Counted from the first letter of the stretch, positions 24,786-33,280 are shown. The stretch is DNA of 64,000 bases from JAOTZA01 sp965224065 (GCA_965224065.1 CBDCYF010000005.1:372001-436000); one strand, 5' to 3'. The notes: generated from the sequence alone by a model not told the origin. Numbers and translations: made by a program.

Positions 24786-27146
24786 ATGAAAGCTACGAGC
24801 CGTACCGCACAGCGTTCTCTAATCGCTGCGCTCCTGACGAGCGCTGCGCTGGCGCAGGCTGGCGACTGGCGAAACCTCCGGGGCCCCAGGTACGACGGCG
24901 GTACGACGGGCCTCGGTACGCTGGCGGAGTCAGCGCAGCTGGAACTGCAATGGAAGCACGCCATTGGCCCCGGCTATTCCGGGGTTACCGTTGCGGGCAA
25001 CCGGGCGGTGAGTGCGTTCTCGGATGGAACCTACGACTTCGTCGCGGCGTGGTCGATCTCCGACGGGCGGGAGCTCTGGCGAACCCCCATTGGCAAAACC
25101 CACCGCGGGCACGACGGTTCGACCGACGGGCCGCTCGCGACTGCGACCCTAACGGATTCGCGGGTGTACTTCGTCGGCCCGTTCGGCGATCTTTTGGCTC
25201 TCGGGGCCGAAACTGGAGAGATTCTGTGGCGCAAGAACTTGGAAGTCGAGTGGGGCGCCACCGATCCGTACTACGGTTTTGCAACCATTCCGCTCGAGAC
25301 GGACGGCGTGCTGGTGGTCCCGATCGGGGCCGAGGAGCACTCGATCGTCGGCCTCGACCCGAAGGATGGCCAGCTGCTCTGGTCGCTGGAGACCGACCGC
25401 ATCGGCTACTCAACGCCGGTGCTCGTCGGCCACGGTGACACTCGCCAGGTGATCGTCGCGGGGTCGCAGGACCTGGTGGCGCTGGAAGCCGAGCGTGGGC
25501 GTCTACTGTGGACACACCGCCACTCCGAAGAGCCCGCCTTCGACCCAACGTATCCTCAGTTGCAGGTTCTCGGCGACCATCTTCTGTTGACGTTCGACGA
25601 CGCGGCGGTGCTCTACGAAACGACGGTAGCGTCGGGAGAGACGCAGATCACCGAGGTTTGGCGAAGCGCTGCGTTGAAGAAGAGCGTCGCGCTCCCCGTC
25701 GTCGTGGGCGACCACCTGTACGGCTTCAGCGGGAGGTTTCTGACCTGCGTTGAGCTTGCGACCGGCGAGGCCGTCTGGAAGTCGCGCGCGGCGACAGGGC
25801 GAGGCATCATCCGGGTCGATGACCACCTGGTCGTGTTCGGTGCGGGGGGCCGATTGACCCTGGCCAGAGCCGACCCCTCGGGGTATCGCGAAACGGCCGC
25901 GCTGGACGTGTCTGATCACGGCGGCTACACCGCCCCCAGCTTCGCGGCGGGCCGCATCTACGTGCGCAATCGGAGCGAGATCGCCAGCATCGCGGTTCGT
26001 GCGTCGGCGGATTCGGACCGACCGCAGCGAGCCGCCGCGTGGGCCACCTCTGGTGCCTTCGCCGCATGGATGCAGCGCGTCGAAGGGGCGGCCGAACCCG
26101 ACGAGATGATCGACGCTTTCCTCGACGAGCACGCCGAGTTTCCCATCCTCGAGCCGGGCTGGGTCCACTTCGTCTACGCCGGCCGGGCCGACGCAGTGTC
26201 GATCATTGGGCAAATGACCGATGCCGAGAGGGGTGACCCGATGACGCGGGTCGGCCGGTCGAACCTCTTCGTCCGCTCGTACCCTTCCGTCATCGGGGGA
26301 CGCTGGCAGTACCGTATTCAAGTCGATCTCGCCGAGGCCCAGGTGGACCCGCGCAACCCGAACCGCGGCTCGGGGGGATTCGAGGAGACGTCAGAAGTTC
26401 TCTTCGATGGCTTCACGGATCCTGACTTCGTCACCGACCAGGCGACCGAGACCGGCAAACTCGAGACTCTAGAGGTGAGCAGCTCGGCCTACGAGGAGGC
26501 CGTTCCGGTGCAGATCTATTTGCCGGCGGGGTTCGATCGCAAAGAACAGTATCCGTTGGTCGTGATGCCCAACGGGGAGCAGTGGATCGAGGACGGGAAG
26601 ATCGTAGGAATTCTCGACCGCCTTTTCGAGCGCCGGTCACCCGCGGCGATCGTGGCCCTGGTGCCGATCCAGGGCTGGGTCGGCGGTAGCTGGGGCGGAC
26701 GCGCGGTCCGCTTCCTCGGCGAGGAGCTCCCTCCCGCTATCGAAGCTGCGTACCCCATCCGGCCCGATGCCAGATACCGTACGCTTTGGACCGTCGAGGA
26801 CAAAGCCGCACCCGCGATGACACTCGCCGTTGAGAAGCCGGAAGTCTACGGTCGCTTCGCGCTTCAGTCGCCGAAGCTCTACTTCCCGCGGCCCCCCGAC
26901 GTCACGGCGCTGATCGATCACGGGACAGCGTTTCGAATCAGCTGGAGCCGATTCGAAAAGCGAGAGGCTGAGAGCGGCACCGACGAGAGGGCCGCTGCAG
27001 GCGGACTCTTCGAGCAGATCCGCGACGCGGGGCTGCCCATCGAGGGGGGAGAGTTCATCGCAGGGCCGGGATATCGAACCTGGCGCACCGAGGCCGACGC
27101 GATCCTGTCATTCTTGCTCGGGGCGCGTTCCGCACACGACGACTGA
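24786..27146 (+). CDS. Secreted PQQ-like propeller fused to an esterase-like domain lacking its nucleophile
   Basis: 786 residues. A signal peptide (SLIAALLTSAALAQAG) precedes a propeller from about residue 30 to 410 with PQQ-type blades (SDGRELWRTP, ETGEILWRKN, DPKDGQLLWSLE, ERGRLLWTHR, ATGEAVWKSR). A linker follows. From about residue 560 an alpha/beta-hydrolase resembling Fes/esterase-D proteins (VPVQIYLPAGFDRKEQYPLVVM … YGRFALQSP) reaches the end. Where that family has GxSxGG before 'ALQSP', this protein reads TVEDKAAPAMTLAVEKPEVY, so the catalytic serine is absent. Probably a binding protein. Lies within the tRNA-Leu repeats. Confidence 0.75.
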   Translation: MKATSRTAQRSLIAALLTSAALAQAGDWRNLRGPRYDGGTTGLGTLAESAQLELQWKHAIGPGYSGVTVAGNRAVSAFSDGTYDFVAAWSISDGRELWRTPIGKTHRGHDGSTDGPLATATLTDSRVYFVGPFGDLLALGAETGEILWRKNLEVEWGATDPYYGFATIPLETDGVLVVPIGAEEHSIVGLDPKDGQLLWSLETDRIGYSTPVLVGHGDTRQVIVAGSQDLVALEAERGRLLWTHRHSEEPAFDPTYPQLQVLGDHLLLTFDDAAVLYETTVASGETQITEVWRSAALKKSVALPVVVGDHLYGFSGRFLTCVELATGEAVWKSRAATGRGIIRVDDHLVVFGAGGRLTLARADPSGYRETAALDVSDHGGYTAPSFAAGRIYVRNRSEIASIAVRASADSDRPQRAAAWATSGAFAAWMQRVEGAAEPDEMIDAFLDEHAEFPILEPGWVHFVYAGRADAVSIIGQMTDAERGDPMTRVGRSNLFVRSYPSVIGGRWQYRIQVDLAEAQVDPRNPNRGSGGFEETSEVLFDGFTDPDFVTDQATETGKLETLEVSSSAYEEAVPVQIYLPAGFDRKEQYPLVVMPNGEQWIEDGKIVGILDRLFERRSPAAIVALVPIQGWVGGSWGGRAVRFLGEELPPAIEAAYPIRPDARYRTLWTVEDKAAPAMTLAVEKPEVYGRFALQSPKLYFPRPPDVTALIDHGTAFRISWSRFEKREAESGTDERAAAGGLFEQIRDAGLPIEGGEFIAGPGYRTWRTEADAILSFLLGARSAHDD

Positions 27147-27334
27147 TCACCATCGCTTGGCTTTGGTCAATAGCTGCCGACGGGCAGCATCGATAAGATC
27201 GGCCCCGTGCCACACTCTCGCCACAGTGCGGAACGCCAAACCAGAACGAAGGGACAAGACCGGAACGGGGCAAGTTCGGGAAAAGACCCGAGGTTACGTT
27301 CTCCTTAAGCCGGTCCGTTCCCGCCGCTCCTTTT

Positions 27335-27397
27335 GGTAGAGACTTAAAATTCCTGGGACTTACGTCCATGCGGGTTCGAATCCCGCCTCCGGCACCA
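27335..27397 (+). pseudogene. tRNA-Leu (TAA) 3' fragment
   Basis: The anticodon-loop segment GACTTAAAATTCC, a different variable arm, T-arm GCGGGTTCGAATCCCGC and the acceptor end CTCCGGCACCA are all present. The 5' half of the cloverleaf (acceptor and D-arm, except GGTAG) is missing. This is the expected scar at the far end of an element integrated into tRNA-Leu at 23944-24028. Confidence 0.75.
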
Positions 27398-27420
27398 TCC
27401 CTTCTCCGCACGTGAGGGGC

Positions 27421-27451
27421 TTGACTCCGTACCTAGGTACAGGGTTTAGAC
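27421..27451 (+). promoter_or_regulatory. MerR-type promoter/operator
   Basis: A -35 TTGACT and a -10-like TTAGAC are separated by 19 bases, the elongated spacing typical of MerR-controlled promoters. The spacer holds the perfect palindrome GTACCTAGGTAC (27429-27440), the likely MerR dimer site. The merR ATG is only 7 bases after the -10, so the transcript would be leaderless or nearly so. Confidence 0.75.
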
Positions 27452-27458
27452 TCTCCCC

Positions 27459-27866
27459 ATGTCTGGGCTGACGATCGGCAAGCTTGCGCGCGCTGCTGGC
27501 GTGCCGGTCGAGACTGTCCGCTTCTACGAGCGGAAGGGCCTCATCGCTGATCCGCCTCGACGGTCATCCGGCTACCGCGAGTATTCAGAAGACGTTGTTC
27601 GGAGGCTCCGGTTCATCAGGCGTGCGAAGGAGCTTGGCTTCTCGCTTCGCGAGATCGAGGAGCTTCTTGCGCTCCGCACCGGACCCGCGACCTGTGGCGA
27701 GGTGCGCGAGCAGATTAGCGCCAAGCTCGCCGACATCAATGAGAGAGTGCGTGACCTGAACCGAATGGGGTCTGCTCTGGCGGAGCTACACACCCTGTGT
27801 GAATCGACCGATCCCCTGGGCGACTGTCCCATTCTGGAGTCGATCGAGGAGACACACGATGAGTGA
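27459..27866 (+). CDS. merR: MerR-family Hg(II)-type transcriptional regulator
   Basis: 135 residues. The winged helix (LTIGKLARAAGVPVETVRFYERKGLI, in two parts) is followed by the dimer helix. Cysteines at 79 (TCGEV), 114 (LCES) and 123 (DCPI) have the same spacing (35 and 9) as Cys82/117/126 that bind Hg(II) in the Tn501 MerR. It should repress and, with mercury, activate the palindromic promoter at 27421-27451. Its end overlaps the next gene by eight bases, so it heads its own operon. No merA is present in this window. Confidence 0.88.
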   Translation: MSGLTIGKLARAAGVPVETVRFYERKGLIADPPRRSSGYREYSEDVVRRLRFIRRAKELGFSLREIEELLALRTGPATCGEVREQISAKLADINERVRDLNRMGSALAELHTLCESTDPLGDCPILESIEETHDE

Positions 27867-28401
27867 ACGCATAGAGGGCGAAGCTATCCCGCCCGCGAGC
27901 ATCACCGGCCGCATCCTCAAGCTGACCACGGGCGCTGTGCAGGTCTGGTACGCGGTGGAGTGCATACGTCTGTTCTCGGTGATGACTCAACCCTCCCTCA
28001 AGCCCGGTATCTGGCTATTCGTGCTTTTTGCCTTAGTCCTGGTCCCGTTCTCCGTGAACCTCGGCTATCGCCGCGTTCTGCACTTGGGTCGACGGCCTCT
28101 CTGGGTCGTCCTGGGAGTGGCGGTCTTGGCCATGGTTTGGGATTGGACTCGAGTGGGCTCGCCTTGGGGAACTGCCGTTGCCATGTGGCTGCTTGCGGTC
28201 ACGATCTACGTTCATCTCCACGTCGGTGTCAGCCATCTCCTTGCCGCAATCACGGGCCTCAAGGGCTGCGAGATGCGGGTGCTCCCGTACTACCTTGCCC
28301 GTGTGCGTGGAGCGAACGAGGAGGCTGAGCTCCGTCTGTGTCCCGGCTTCTGGACTCCGATCGACCGCTGGGAGGCGCGGTGGAGGGGTGTCACGGCGTG
28401 A
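27859..28401 (+). CDS. Integral membrane protein of mer-type operon
   Basis: 180 residues from the ATG at 27859 inside the merR end; a longer frame exists but this start fits coupling. About four membrane helices (LFVLFALVLVPFSVNLGY, PLWVVLGVAVLAMVWDW, GTAVAMWLLAVTIYVHLHV, VSHLLAAITGL). After the last helix comes GCEMRVLPYYLARVRG and a Cys-containing tail (LRLCPGFWTPIDRW). It is not a standard MerT. By position it could be the metal or metal-complex transporter of this operon; that is inference. Confidence 0.7.
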   Translation: MSERIEGEAIPPASITGRILKLTTGAVQVWYAVECIRLFSVMTQPSLKPGIWLFVLFALVLVPFSVNLGYRRVLHLGRRPLWVVLGVAVLAMVWDWTRVGSPWGTAVAMWLLAVTIYVHLHVGVSHLLAAITGLKGCEMRVLPYYLARVRGANEEAELRLCPGFWTPIDRWEARWRGVTA

Positions 28402-28853
28402 ACGAACCCTGCTGCCTTTCATCGGTGGGTAGGGAGGAGCTGGCACAGCGGTGTCCTACCTCCGGCGGAGAAGGTCAGTCGGTCCGCTGGACTACGCTCG
28501 CCGCTCTCGCGAACGGGCCCATTCCCGAGCGTCAGCGGGTCTGGCTTTGCACAGACCCTGACTGCGAGCTTGTCTACTTCGGCGAGCACGGCCTACGGCT
28601 CAGCCTCGCTGATGTGCGGGTGGCGCCGGGAAGCAAGATCGGAGGTAGTGGCTTCGCTTGCTACTGCTTCGAGTACTCGCGACAGGCGATCGAGGACGAG
28701 GTGCACCGACTCGGGAGCAGCCCTACGGCGGAGGAGATCCGCAGAGAAGTGCAAGCCAAGAACTGTGCGTGCGAAGTGCGCAACCCAACTGGTAAGTGCT
28801 GCCTCAGCGAGGTTGACGAGCTCGTTCGAGCAACGGTGAAAGGAGCTGCGTGA
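28398..28853 (+). CDS. CopZ-like zinc-ribbon/[2Fe-2S] metallochaperone
   Basis: 151 residues; GTG overlaps the previous stop. The N-terminal part has paired cysteines (PCC) and CTDPDCELVYFG, as in the zinc-ribbon half of archaeal-type CopZ. The second half carries the [2Fe-2S] ligands YCFEYSR (in CYC), NCACEV and GKCC. The family is often called 'putative iron-sulfur cluster-binding metallochaperone' and recurs in mercury and copper operons. One ribbon position reads CPTSG where CPxCG is usual, so that site may be altered. Probably shuttles metal to or from the neighbouring membrane proteins. Confidence 0.82.
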   Translation: MNEPCCLSSVGREELAQRCPTSGGEGQSVRWTTLAALANGPIPERQRVWLCTDPDCELVYFGEHGLRLSLADVRVAPGSKIGGSGFACYCFEYSRQAIEDEVHRLGSSPTAEEIRREVQAKNCACEVRNPTGKCCLSEVDELVRATVKGAA

Positions 28854-29005
28854 TGAAGCTGACTTCGATGATCTGCGCCGGAGTCTGTGGTCTCTGCTGC
28901 ATTGCATTTTGTGCGGTGCTCGTGGTCTGCGCCGTGGTCATTACCGACTTGATGGTGGATGATGAAGTGCCGCCAGCAGAGCGAGCGTTTTCAGCGCCGG
29001 ACTAG
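28853..29005 (+). CDS. 50-residue Cys-rich membrane peptide
   Basis: The ATG overlaps the stop of the metallochaperone gene (TGATG), and AAAGGAG lies upstream. The peptide is a single hydrophobic helix carrying six cysteines: SMICAGVCGLCCIAFC, then VLVVCAVV, followed by an acidic tail (DLMVDDEVPP). Cysteines spaced through a membrane helix suggest metal passage or binding, as in small Mer transport proteins (MerF/MerE class), but there is only one helix here. Not a known family to me. Confidence 0.65.
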   Translation: MKLTSMICAGVCGLCCIAFCAVLVVCAVVITDLMVDDEVPPAERAFSAPD

Positions 29006-29148
29006 CTGGCGAGATCCCAGTCGAGATCGTACAGGGTCGCCCATGGTGTAGCCGCGGACGCAGGCCCCCAACTCGCTCAGGCCCTAAGCGTCTCCGTATT
29101 GTGCGGTGTCTCGCTGAACCGGTTGCCGACGGCCCATAGAATTGCGGC

Positions 29149-31143
29149 ATGCATCTGGAATACCTGTTGCGAGACAGTGTCGTGCTTCTTGCAAGCGCGG
29201 TAGCCGTCGTGCTTCTTACGGCTCGACTGCGGATTCCTCCGGTCGTTGCTCTGCTTCTGACCGGTGTGCTCATCGGCCCGTCCGCATTCGGCTGGATTTC
29301 GGATACAGAAGAAGTCGAGATCTTCGCCGAGATCGGGGTCGTTTTGCTGCTGTTTGTAATCGGTCTCGAGCTTTCCCTCGAGCGTCTCCGTGAGCTTCGC
29401 CGTCCCTTCATCGTCGGCGGCACGGTGCAGGTTGTGCTTACGGTGGCACTGGTGGCGGGCGCTGGCCTCGCCCTTGGGTTTCCGATCAACCGAGCGATCT
29501 TCTACGGTTTCGTCATAGCGCTCTCCAGCACCGCGATCGTCCTCAAGCTCTACGGCGACCGGCGCGAGACCGAAACACCCCAGGGACGAATGGTGCTGGG
29601 AGTCCTTTTGTTCCAGGATTTTCTGATCGTCCCGATGATCGTCCTAGTGCCGGTCCTAGCCGGCGAAGTGGGGGCGTCACCTGTGGACCTGGTTCTGCGC
29701 TTCGGGAGTTCTCTTGCCGCAATCGGTGCCATCGTTCTGGTGGCGCGTAGGGTCGCTCCCGGCGTGTTCGATCGGATTGCCCGCACCCGGGCCCGAGAGA
29801 CCTTCGTCCTGGGCTCCTTAGGCCTTTGCCTGGCGCTGGCGTGGACAACCCACGTCCTCGGGTTCTCGCTCGCACTGGGCGCCTTTGTGGCCGGCCTCCT
29901 GATCTCCGAAACCGAATACGGTCACCAAGCGGTCGCCGATGTAGCGCCGTTTCGCGACCTTTTTGCCAGCGTCTTCTTTATCTCGATCGGTATGCTGGTC
30001 GATCTCCGATTCGCTGCAGCCCATTTGCCGACGATTCTCTTACTCGCTGCGGTGGTTGTCGGAGTCAAGAGCCTGGTTGCGGGCGGTGCGGTCGCCGCCG
30101 TCGGTTTTCCGGCTCGGATCCGAATCGTGGCGGGCCTAGGCCTGGCTCAGGTCGGTGAGTTTTCGTTTCTTCTCATGGGTGTGGGCCGAGCGCACGGCTT
30201 GCTCGCGACCGAGGCGTACCAGCTCCTCTTGAGCACGGTCGTACTGACGATGGTCGCTACTCCGTTTCTCGTCCGGGTTGGGCCCCCGGTTGGCCGCGCC
30301 TGGGCCCGGCTTCGTCCATCGGTCGCCACCGAGGTGTCCGGCGAGGTGGCGGCGGCGCAGGAGCATGTCATTGTTCTCGGGTTTGGCGCTGGAGGACGTC
30401 TCGTGGCCCGAGTTCTTCGGGAGGCCGGGATCCGCTATGTGGTCGTCGAACTCAACTCCGAAACCGTCAAGCGTGGCCTGCGCGAGGGAGAGCCTGTCTT
30501 TTACGGCGATGCGACCCGCCGTGAGGTCCTCGAGCATGCCGGGATCGATCGTGCGCGACTCGTGCTTTTCGCTCTCTCCGATCACGTCGCGCTCAAACGA
30601 GCCTTGCGGGTTGCTCGCGACTTGAACCCGACGGTCGAGCTCGTGGTGCGGACCCGGCGGATCGATGAGATCGAAGAGCTGCGAGCTCTGGGCGCGAATG
30701 AGGTCGTGGCCGAAGAGTTCGAGACAGCGATCGAGATCTTCACCCTTGTTCTCGAGCGGTTTCACGTGCCCCGAAACGTCGTGCGGGCACAGACCCGAGT
30801 GCTTCGGGGTGAGGGGTATCGGATGCTTCGTTCGCCGGAGGGAAGCCGGGCAGTCTCCGCAGCGGTCCTCGACGCACTGGAGGCGGGCACGACCGAAATT
30901 TTCAGGATCGAGCCGGAGAGCGGGGTTGCGGGCCGGTCGCTGCGCGACCTCGACCTGCGCCGGCGCACTGGCGCTACTGTCCTGGCCGTTGTCCGGGGGG
31001 ATAAGCCGTACCCAAACCCCGATGCGGGCACCGTTCTGCAGGTAGGCGACGACTTGGTTTTGGTCGGCAGCCATGCAGAGATCGATCGGGGATTCGATCT
31101 GTTGAATGGCCAAGAGCTAGAGCCCAACGAGGCAGAAGCCTGA
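29149..31143 (+). CDS. Kef/YbaL-type monovalent cation:proton antiporter (CPA2) with RCK domains
   Basis: 664 residues. The N-terminal ~385 residues form a 12-13-helix Na+/H+-exchanger fold (PPVVALLLTGVLIGP, VVLLLFVIGLELSLERL, GFVIALSSTAIVLKL, LLFQDFLIVPM). From about residue 403 a TrkA-N/RCK domain starts HVIVLGFGAGGRLVARVL, with the adenosine-binding acidic residue in YVVVELN. A TrkA-C domain closes the protein (TEIFRIEPESGVAGRSLRDL). It should exchange K+ (or Na+) for protons in the inner membrane under ligand control. Stands alone. Confidence 0.92.
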   Translation: MHLEYLLRDSVVLLASAVAVVLLTARLRIPPVVALLLTGVLIGPSAFGWISDTEEVEIFAEIGVVLLLFVIGLELSLERLRELRRPFIVGGTVQVVLTVALVAGAGLALGFPINRAIFYGFVIALSSTAIVLKLYGDRRETETPQGRMVLGVLLFQDFLIVPMIVLVPVLAGEVGASPVDLVLRFGSSLAAIGAIVLVARRVAPGVFDRIARTRARETFVLGSLGLCLALAWTTHVLGFSLALGAFVAGLLISETEYGHQAVADVAPFRDLFASVFFISIGMLVDLRFAAAHLPTILLLAAVVVGVKSLVAGGAVAAVGFPARIRIVAGLGLAQVGEFSFLLMGVGRAHGLLATEAYQLLLSTVVLTMVATPFLVRVGPPVGRAWARLRPSVATEVSGEVAAAQEHVIVLGFGAGGRLVARVLREAGIRYVVVELNSETVKRGLREGEPVFYGDATRREVLEHAGIDRARLVLFALSDHVALKRALRVARDLNPTVELVVRTRRIDEIEELRALGANEVVAEEFETAIEIFTLVLERFHVPRNVVRAQTRVLRGEGYRMLRSPEGSRAVSAAVLDALEAGTTEIFRIEPESGVAGRSLRDLDLRRRTGATVLAVVRGDKPYPNPDAGTVLQVGDDLVLVGSHAEIDRGFDLLNGQELEPNEAEA

Positions 31144-31357
31144 CATCCGGCCAATTTGTCTTTCTTCCCAAAGAGAATGATGGTGGGAACCTCATAGTCA
31201 CTAAGGATGTAGCCGGTTGCGGCGGGCGCTCCAGAGATCACTCCTCATTTGACCGTGATCGTGCTCGCGGAATCCAGTGGCGCCGTGGGCATACGCGACC
31301 ACGGGCGGGGTTGAAGCCTTGCGAAAGATGTTCTATCCGTGGTACCTCTAGGGGGTC

Positions 31358-31597
31358 ATGAAGCTGGATCCGGTCACTTGGGGCCGTTGGCTGCATATTC
31401 AGTGGCACCGCGTCGAGATCGCGCGGCTGTCGAGATCCAAGTCGGCTCGAAAGAAGTCGGAGATCGCCCGGCGGATGAACGCGATCGCGCTGCTCTGCGA
31501 CTGCGGCCGCACGGTCCGGGGTCGCCGGTTGGCGGAAAGTCTGGCGGAAGACGGCGGGATCGGCCTGGGTTTCCCGGAGGCCCAAGAGCCTTTTTGA
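31358..31597 (+). CDS. Doubtful small basic ORF
   Basis: 79 residues, Arg/Lys-rich (HRVEIARLSRSKSARKKSEI) with a CDC pair. AGGGGG precedes the ATG. It is the only ORF with a start signal in the 488-base gap 31144-31631; the rest of that gap shows nothing. No family recognised. Confidence 0.3.
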   Translation: MKLDPVTWGRWLHIQWHRVEIARLSRSKSARKKSEIARRMNAIALLCDCGRTVRGRRLAESLAEDGGIGLGFPEAQEPF

Positions 31598-31631
31598 TCT
31601 GATCGGAGCCCGCGGAGGGAACTGAAGGCAT

Positions 31632-32231
31632 ATGAGTATTGGACGCGCGGGAGGGAAGGGTGGTCCCGTGCGGATCCTCGGGACCGGCGGAGCGACGCGC
31701 CCCCTGCTTGCCGTGGTCGGCGGGCTTTTTTTGCTCGCTGGTCTTGCCTGTGCTCCGGCAGCCGTCGAGGAAGAGGAGGTCGCACCCGCCACACCCGAGG
31801 AGGCGGCCCCGACCGCCCCGGCTCCGACTCCCGCGCGGCCGGCCGCCCCGGCACCGGCCTGGGCTGCGTACGTCGACGAGCTCGAACCGGCGGTCCGCCG
31901 GTGGGCCGGGGATTGGTCCAGCCAGAACGTCGAGGGCTACCTGTCCCACTATTCGCCGAGTTTCCGGCCGCCGGGTGGGATGGGCCGCACCGAATGGGAG
32001 CTTCAGCGCAAGACCCGGATTACCCGGCCGCAGCGAATCGCGGTCGTCCTTTCCGGGTTCCGGCGCACCGGCGCCTCGACGCAGTGGATGGCGGGGCGGA
32101 AGGTCGAGGTGCTCAAGGTAGAGTTCCACCAGAGCTACGAATCGAACACTTATAGCGATGAAGTGATCAAGATCCTCGAGCTCGAACACCTCGATGACGG
32201 CTGGAAGATCGTCAGCGAGACGGTGAAGTAA
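31632..32231 (+). CDS. Exported SnoaL/Cds6-like domain protein
   Basis: 199 residues. A hydrophobic segment (LLAVVGGLFLLAGLAC) ending in Cys reads as a signal or lipoprotein signal, although the lipobox is imperfect. An Ala/Pro-rich linker (about residues 45-75) follows. The C-terminal ~110 residues (VRRWAGDWSSQNVEGYLSHY, RPPGGMGRTEWELQRKTRI, LEHLDDGWKIVSE) match the nuclear-transport-factor-2-like domain seen at the end of cell-wall-associated proteins. Probably a periplasmic binding module. Confidence 0.7.
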   Translation: MSIGRAGGKGGPVRILGTGGATRPLLAVVGGLFLLAGLACAPAAVEEEEVAPATPEEAAPTAPAPTPARPAAPAPAWAAYVDELEPAVRRWAGDWSSQNVEGYLSHYSPSFRPPGGMGRTEWELQRKTRITRPQRIAVVLSGFRRTGASTQWMAGRKVEVLKVEFHQSYESNTYSDEVIKILELEHLDDGWKIVSETVK

Positions 32232-32269
32232 ACCGGCTGAGCAATATCGCTCGGGGGCGGAGAGAGTTG

Positions 32270-33280
32270 TCAGTCGATGGGGCTGGCCGGCACTAACGAG
32301 TCGTCGGGACCGGATTCGCCGGATCGCTGAGTGAGCGGTTGCTTGGGCATCGATCCGGCGGCCGCTGCCGCAAGCGTTCCCCCCATCATGTCGTCACCGC
32401 CACCCATCCCATAGACGACGATCTGGCTACCTTCTTCGCGGCCAAGGCGCTCGAGTACGTTCAGCCGATACATCTCCATCGCCCGTGAGTTGAGCTGCTC
32501 GGAGGCTTCCCTCAGCTTCTCGACGATTGCTTTCTCGGCTTCAGCTTCGGCGATCTTGGCCTGGGCGGAGCGGCGAGACTGGGCGATGACGCTGAGCTCC
32601 TGAATGAGGTCGGGTGGCACCCGAACGTCGGTGATCTCGACCGACGAGACATCGACACCAAAGCTCGAAACGCTCTGGTCGATGATCGCCTTGAGCCGGT
32701 GGGAGACTTTTTCCCGCTCGCCCAACAGTTCGCTCAGCTCCAGTGTGCCGACGGTGTCCTTGAGCGCACTGTTGGCGGCCTGGAAGATCGCCTCGCGATA
32801 ATTCTCGACCTGCAGGGCCGCAAGCTCGGGGTCCTCGACCCGGAGAAAGATCACCGCCTCACAGCCCACCGGGACGTTGTCCGAGGTGAGTGTTTCGGCC
32901 GCCTTGATGACCCGCGTTTGCACGCGGATGTCGAGGATAGCCGCCACCGACCGGAAGAACGGCGGGTACGGGATGACCCAAAAAAGGCCGGGTCCCTTGA
33001 CGCCGACGAACTTTCCGAGACGCAGAAGCACGACGCGTTGGTACTCGGGGATCACGTAGAGGGTCCGGCTGACCATGAACGCCAGGATGAGCGAGACTAC
33101 GCCGCCGATGGCGATCGTCGCGGGGCCCAGGAAATCCGCAACGGCCGTCAGCAAGGCCGCGGCCACCAGGGTCAGACCAAAAAAGATCGCCAGCGAGATC
33201 AGCCAGAGGACCAGGCGCAAAAACGCCTGGACGGTGTTGAGGCTACGCGTCGTCGGACTTCGGGTGGTGAACTTAGCCAC
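32270..33280 (-). CDS. Slipin (stomatin/SPFH-domain) membrane protein
   Basis: 336 residues. Two hydrophobic N-terminal segments (about residues 20-70) precede an SPFH domain (YVIPEYQRVVLLRLGKFVGV, KGPGLFWVIPYPPFF, ILDIRVQTRVIKAAE, SDNVPVGCEAVIFLRV). A coiled-coil follows (SRRSAQAKIAEAEAEKAIVE) and the C-terminus is Gly/Met-rich. Slipins oligomerise on the inner membrane and control membrane-protein turnover. No NfeD-type partner gene is adjacent. GTG start with GGAAAGGGGG upstream. Confidence 0.9.
   Translation of the reverse strand: MAKFTTRSPTTRSLNTVQAFLRLVLWLISLAIFFGLTLVAAALLTAVADFLGPATIAIGGVVSLILAFMVSRTLYVIPEYQRVVLLRLGKFVGVKGPGLFWVIPYPPFFRSVAAILDIRVQTRVIKAAETLTSDNVPVGCEAVIFLRVEDPELAALQVENYREAIFQAANSALKDTVGTLELSELLGEREKVSHRLKAIIDQSVSSFGVDVSSVEITDVRVPPDLIQELSVIAQSRRSAQAKIAEAEAEKAIVEKLREASEQLNSRAMEMYRLNVLERLGREEGSQIVVYGMGGGDDMMGGTLAAAAAGSMPKQPLTQRSGESGPDDSLVPASPID

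Noticed and set aside
27335..27397. A second functional tRNA-Leu
   Set aside because: The acceptor 5' strand and most of the D-arm are missing, so no cloverleaf can form; annotated as a fragment.
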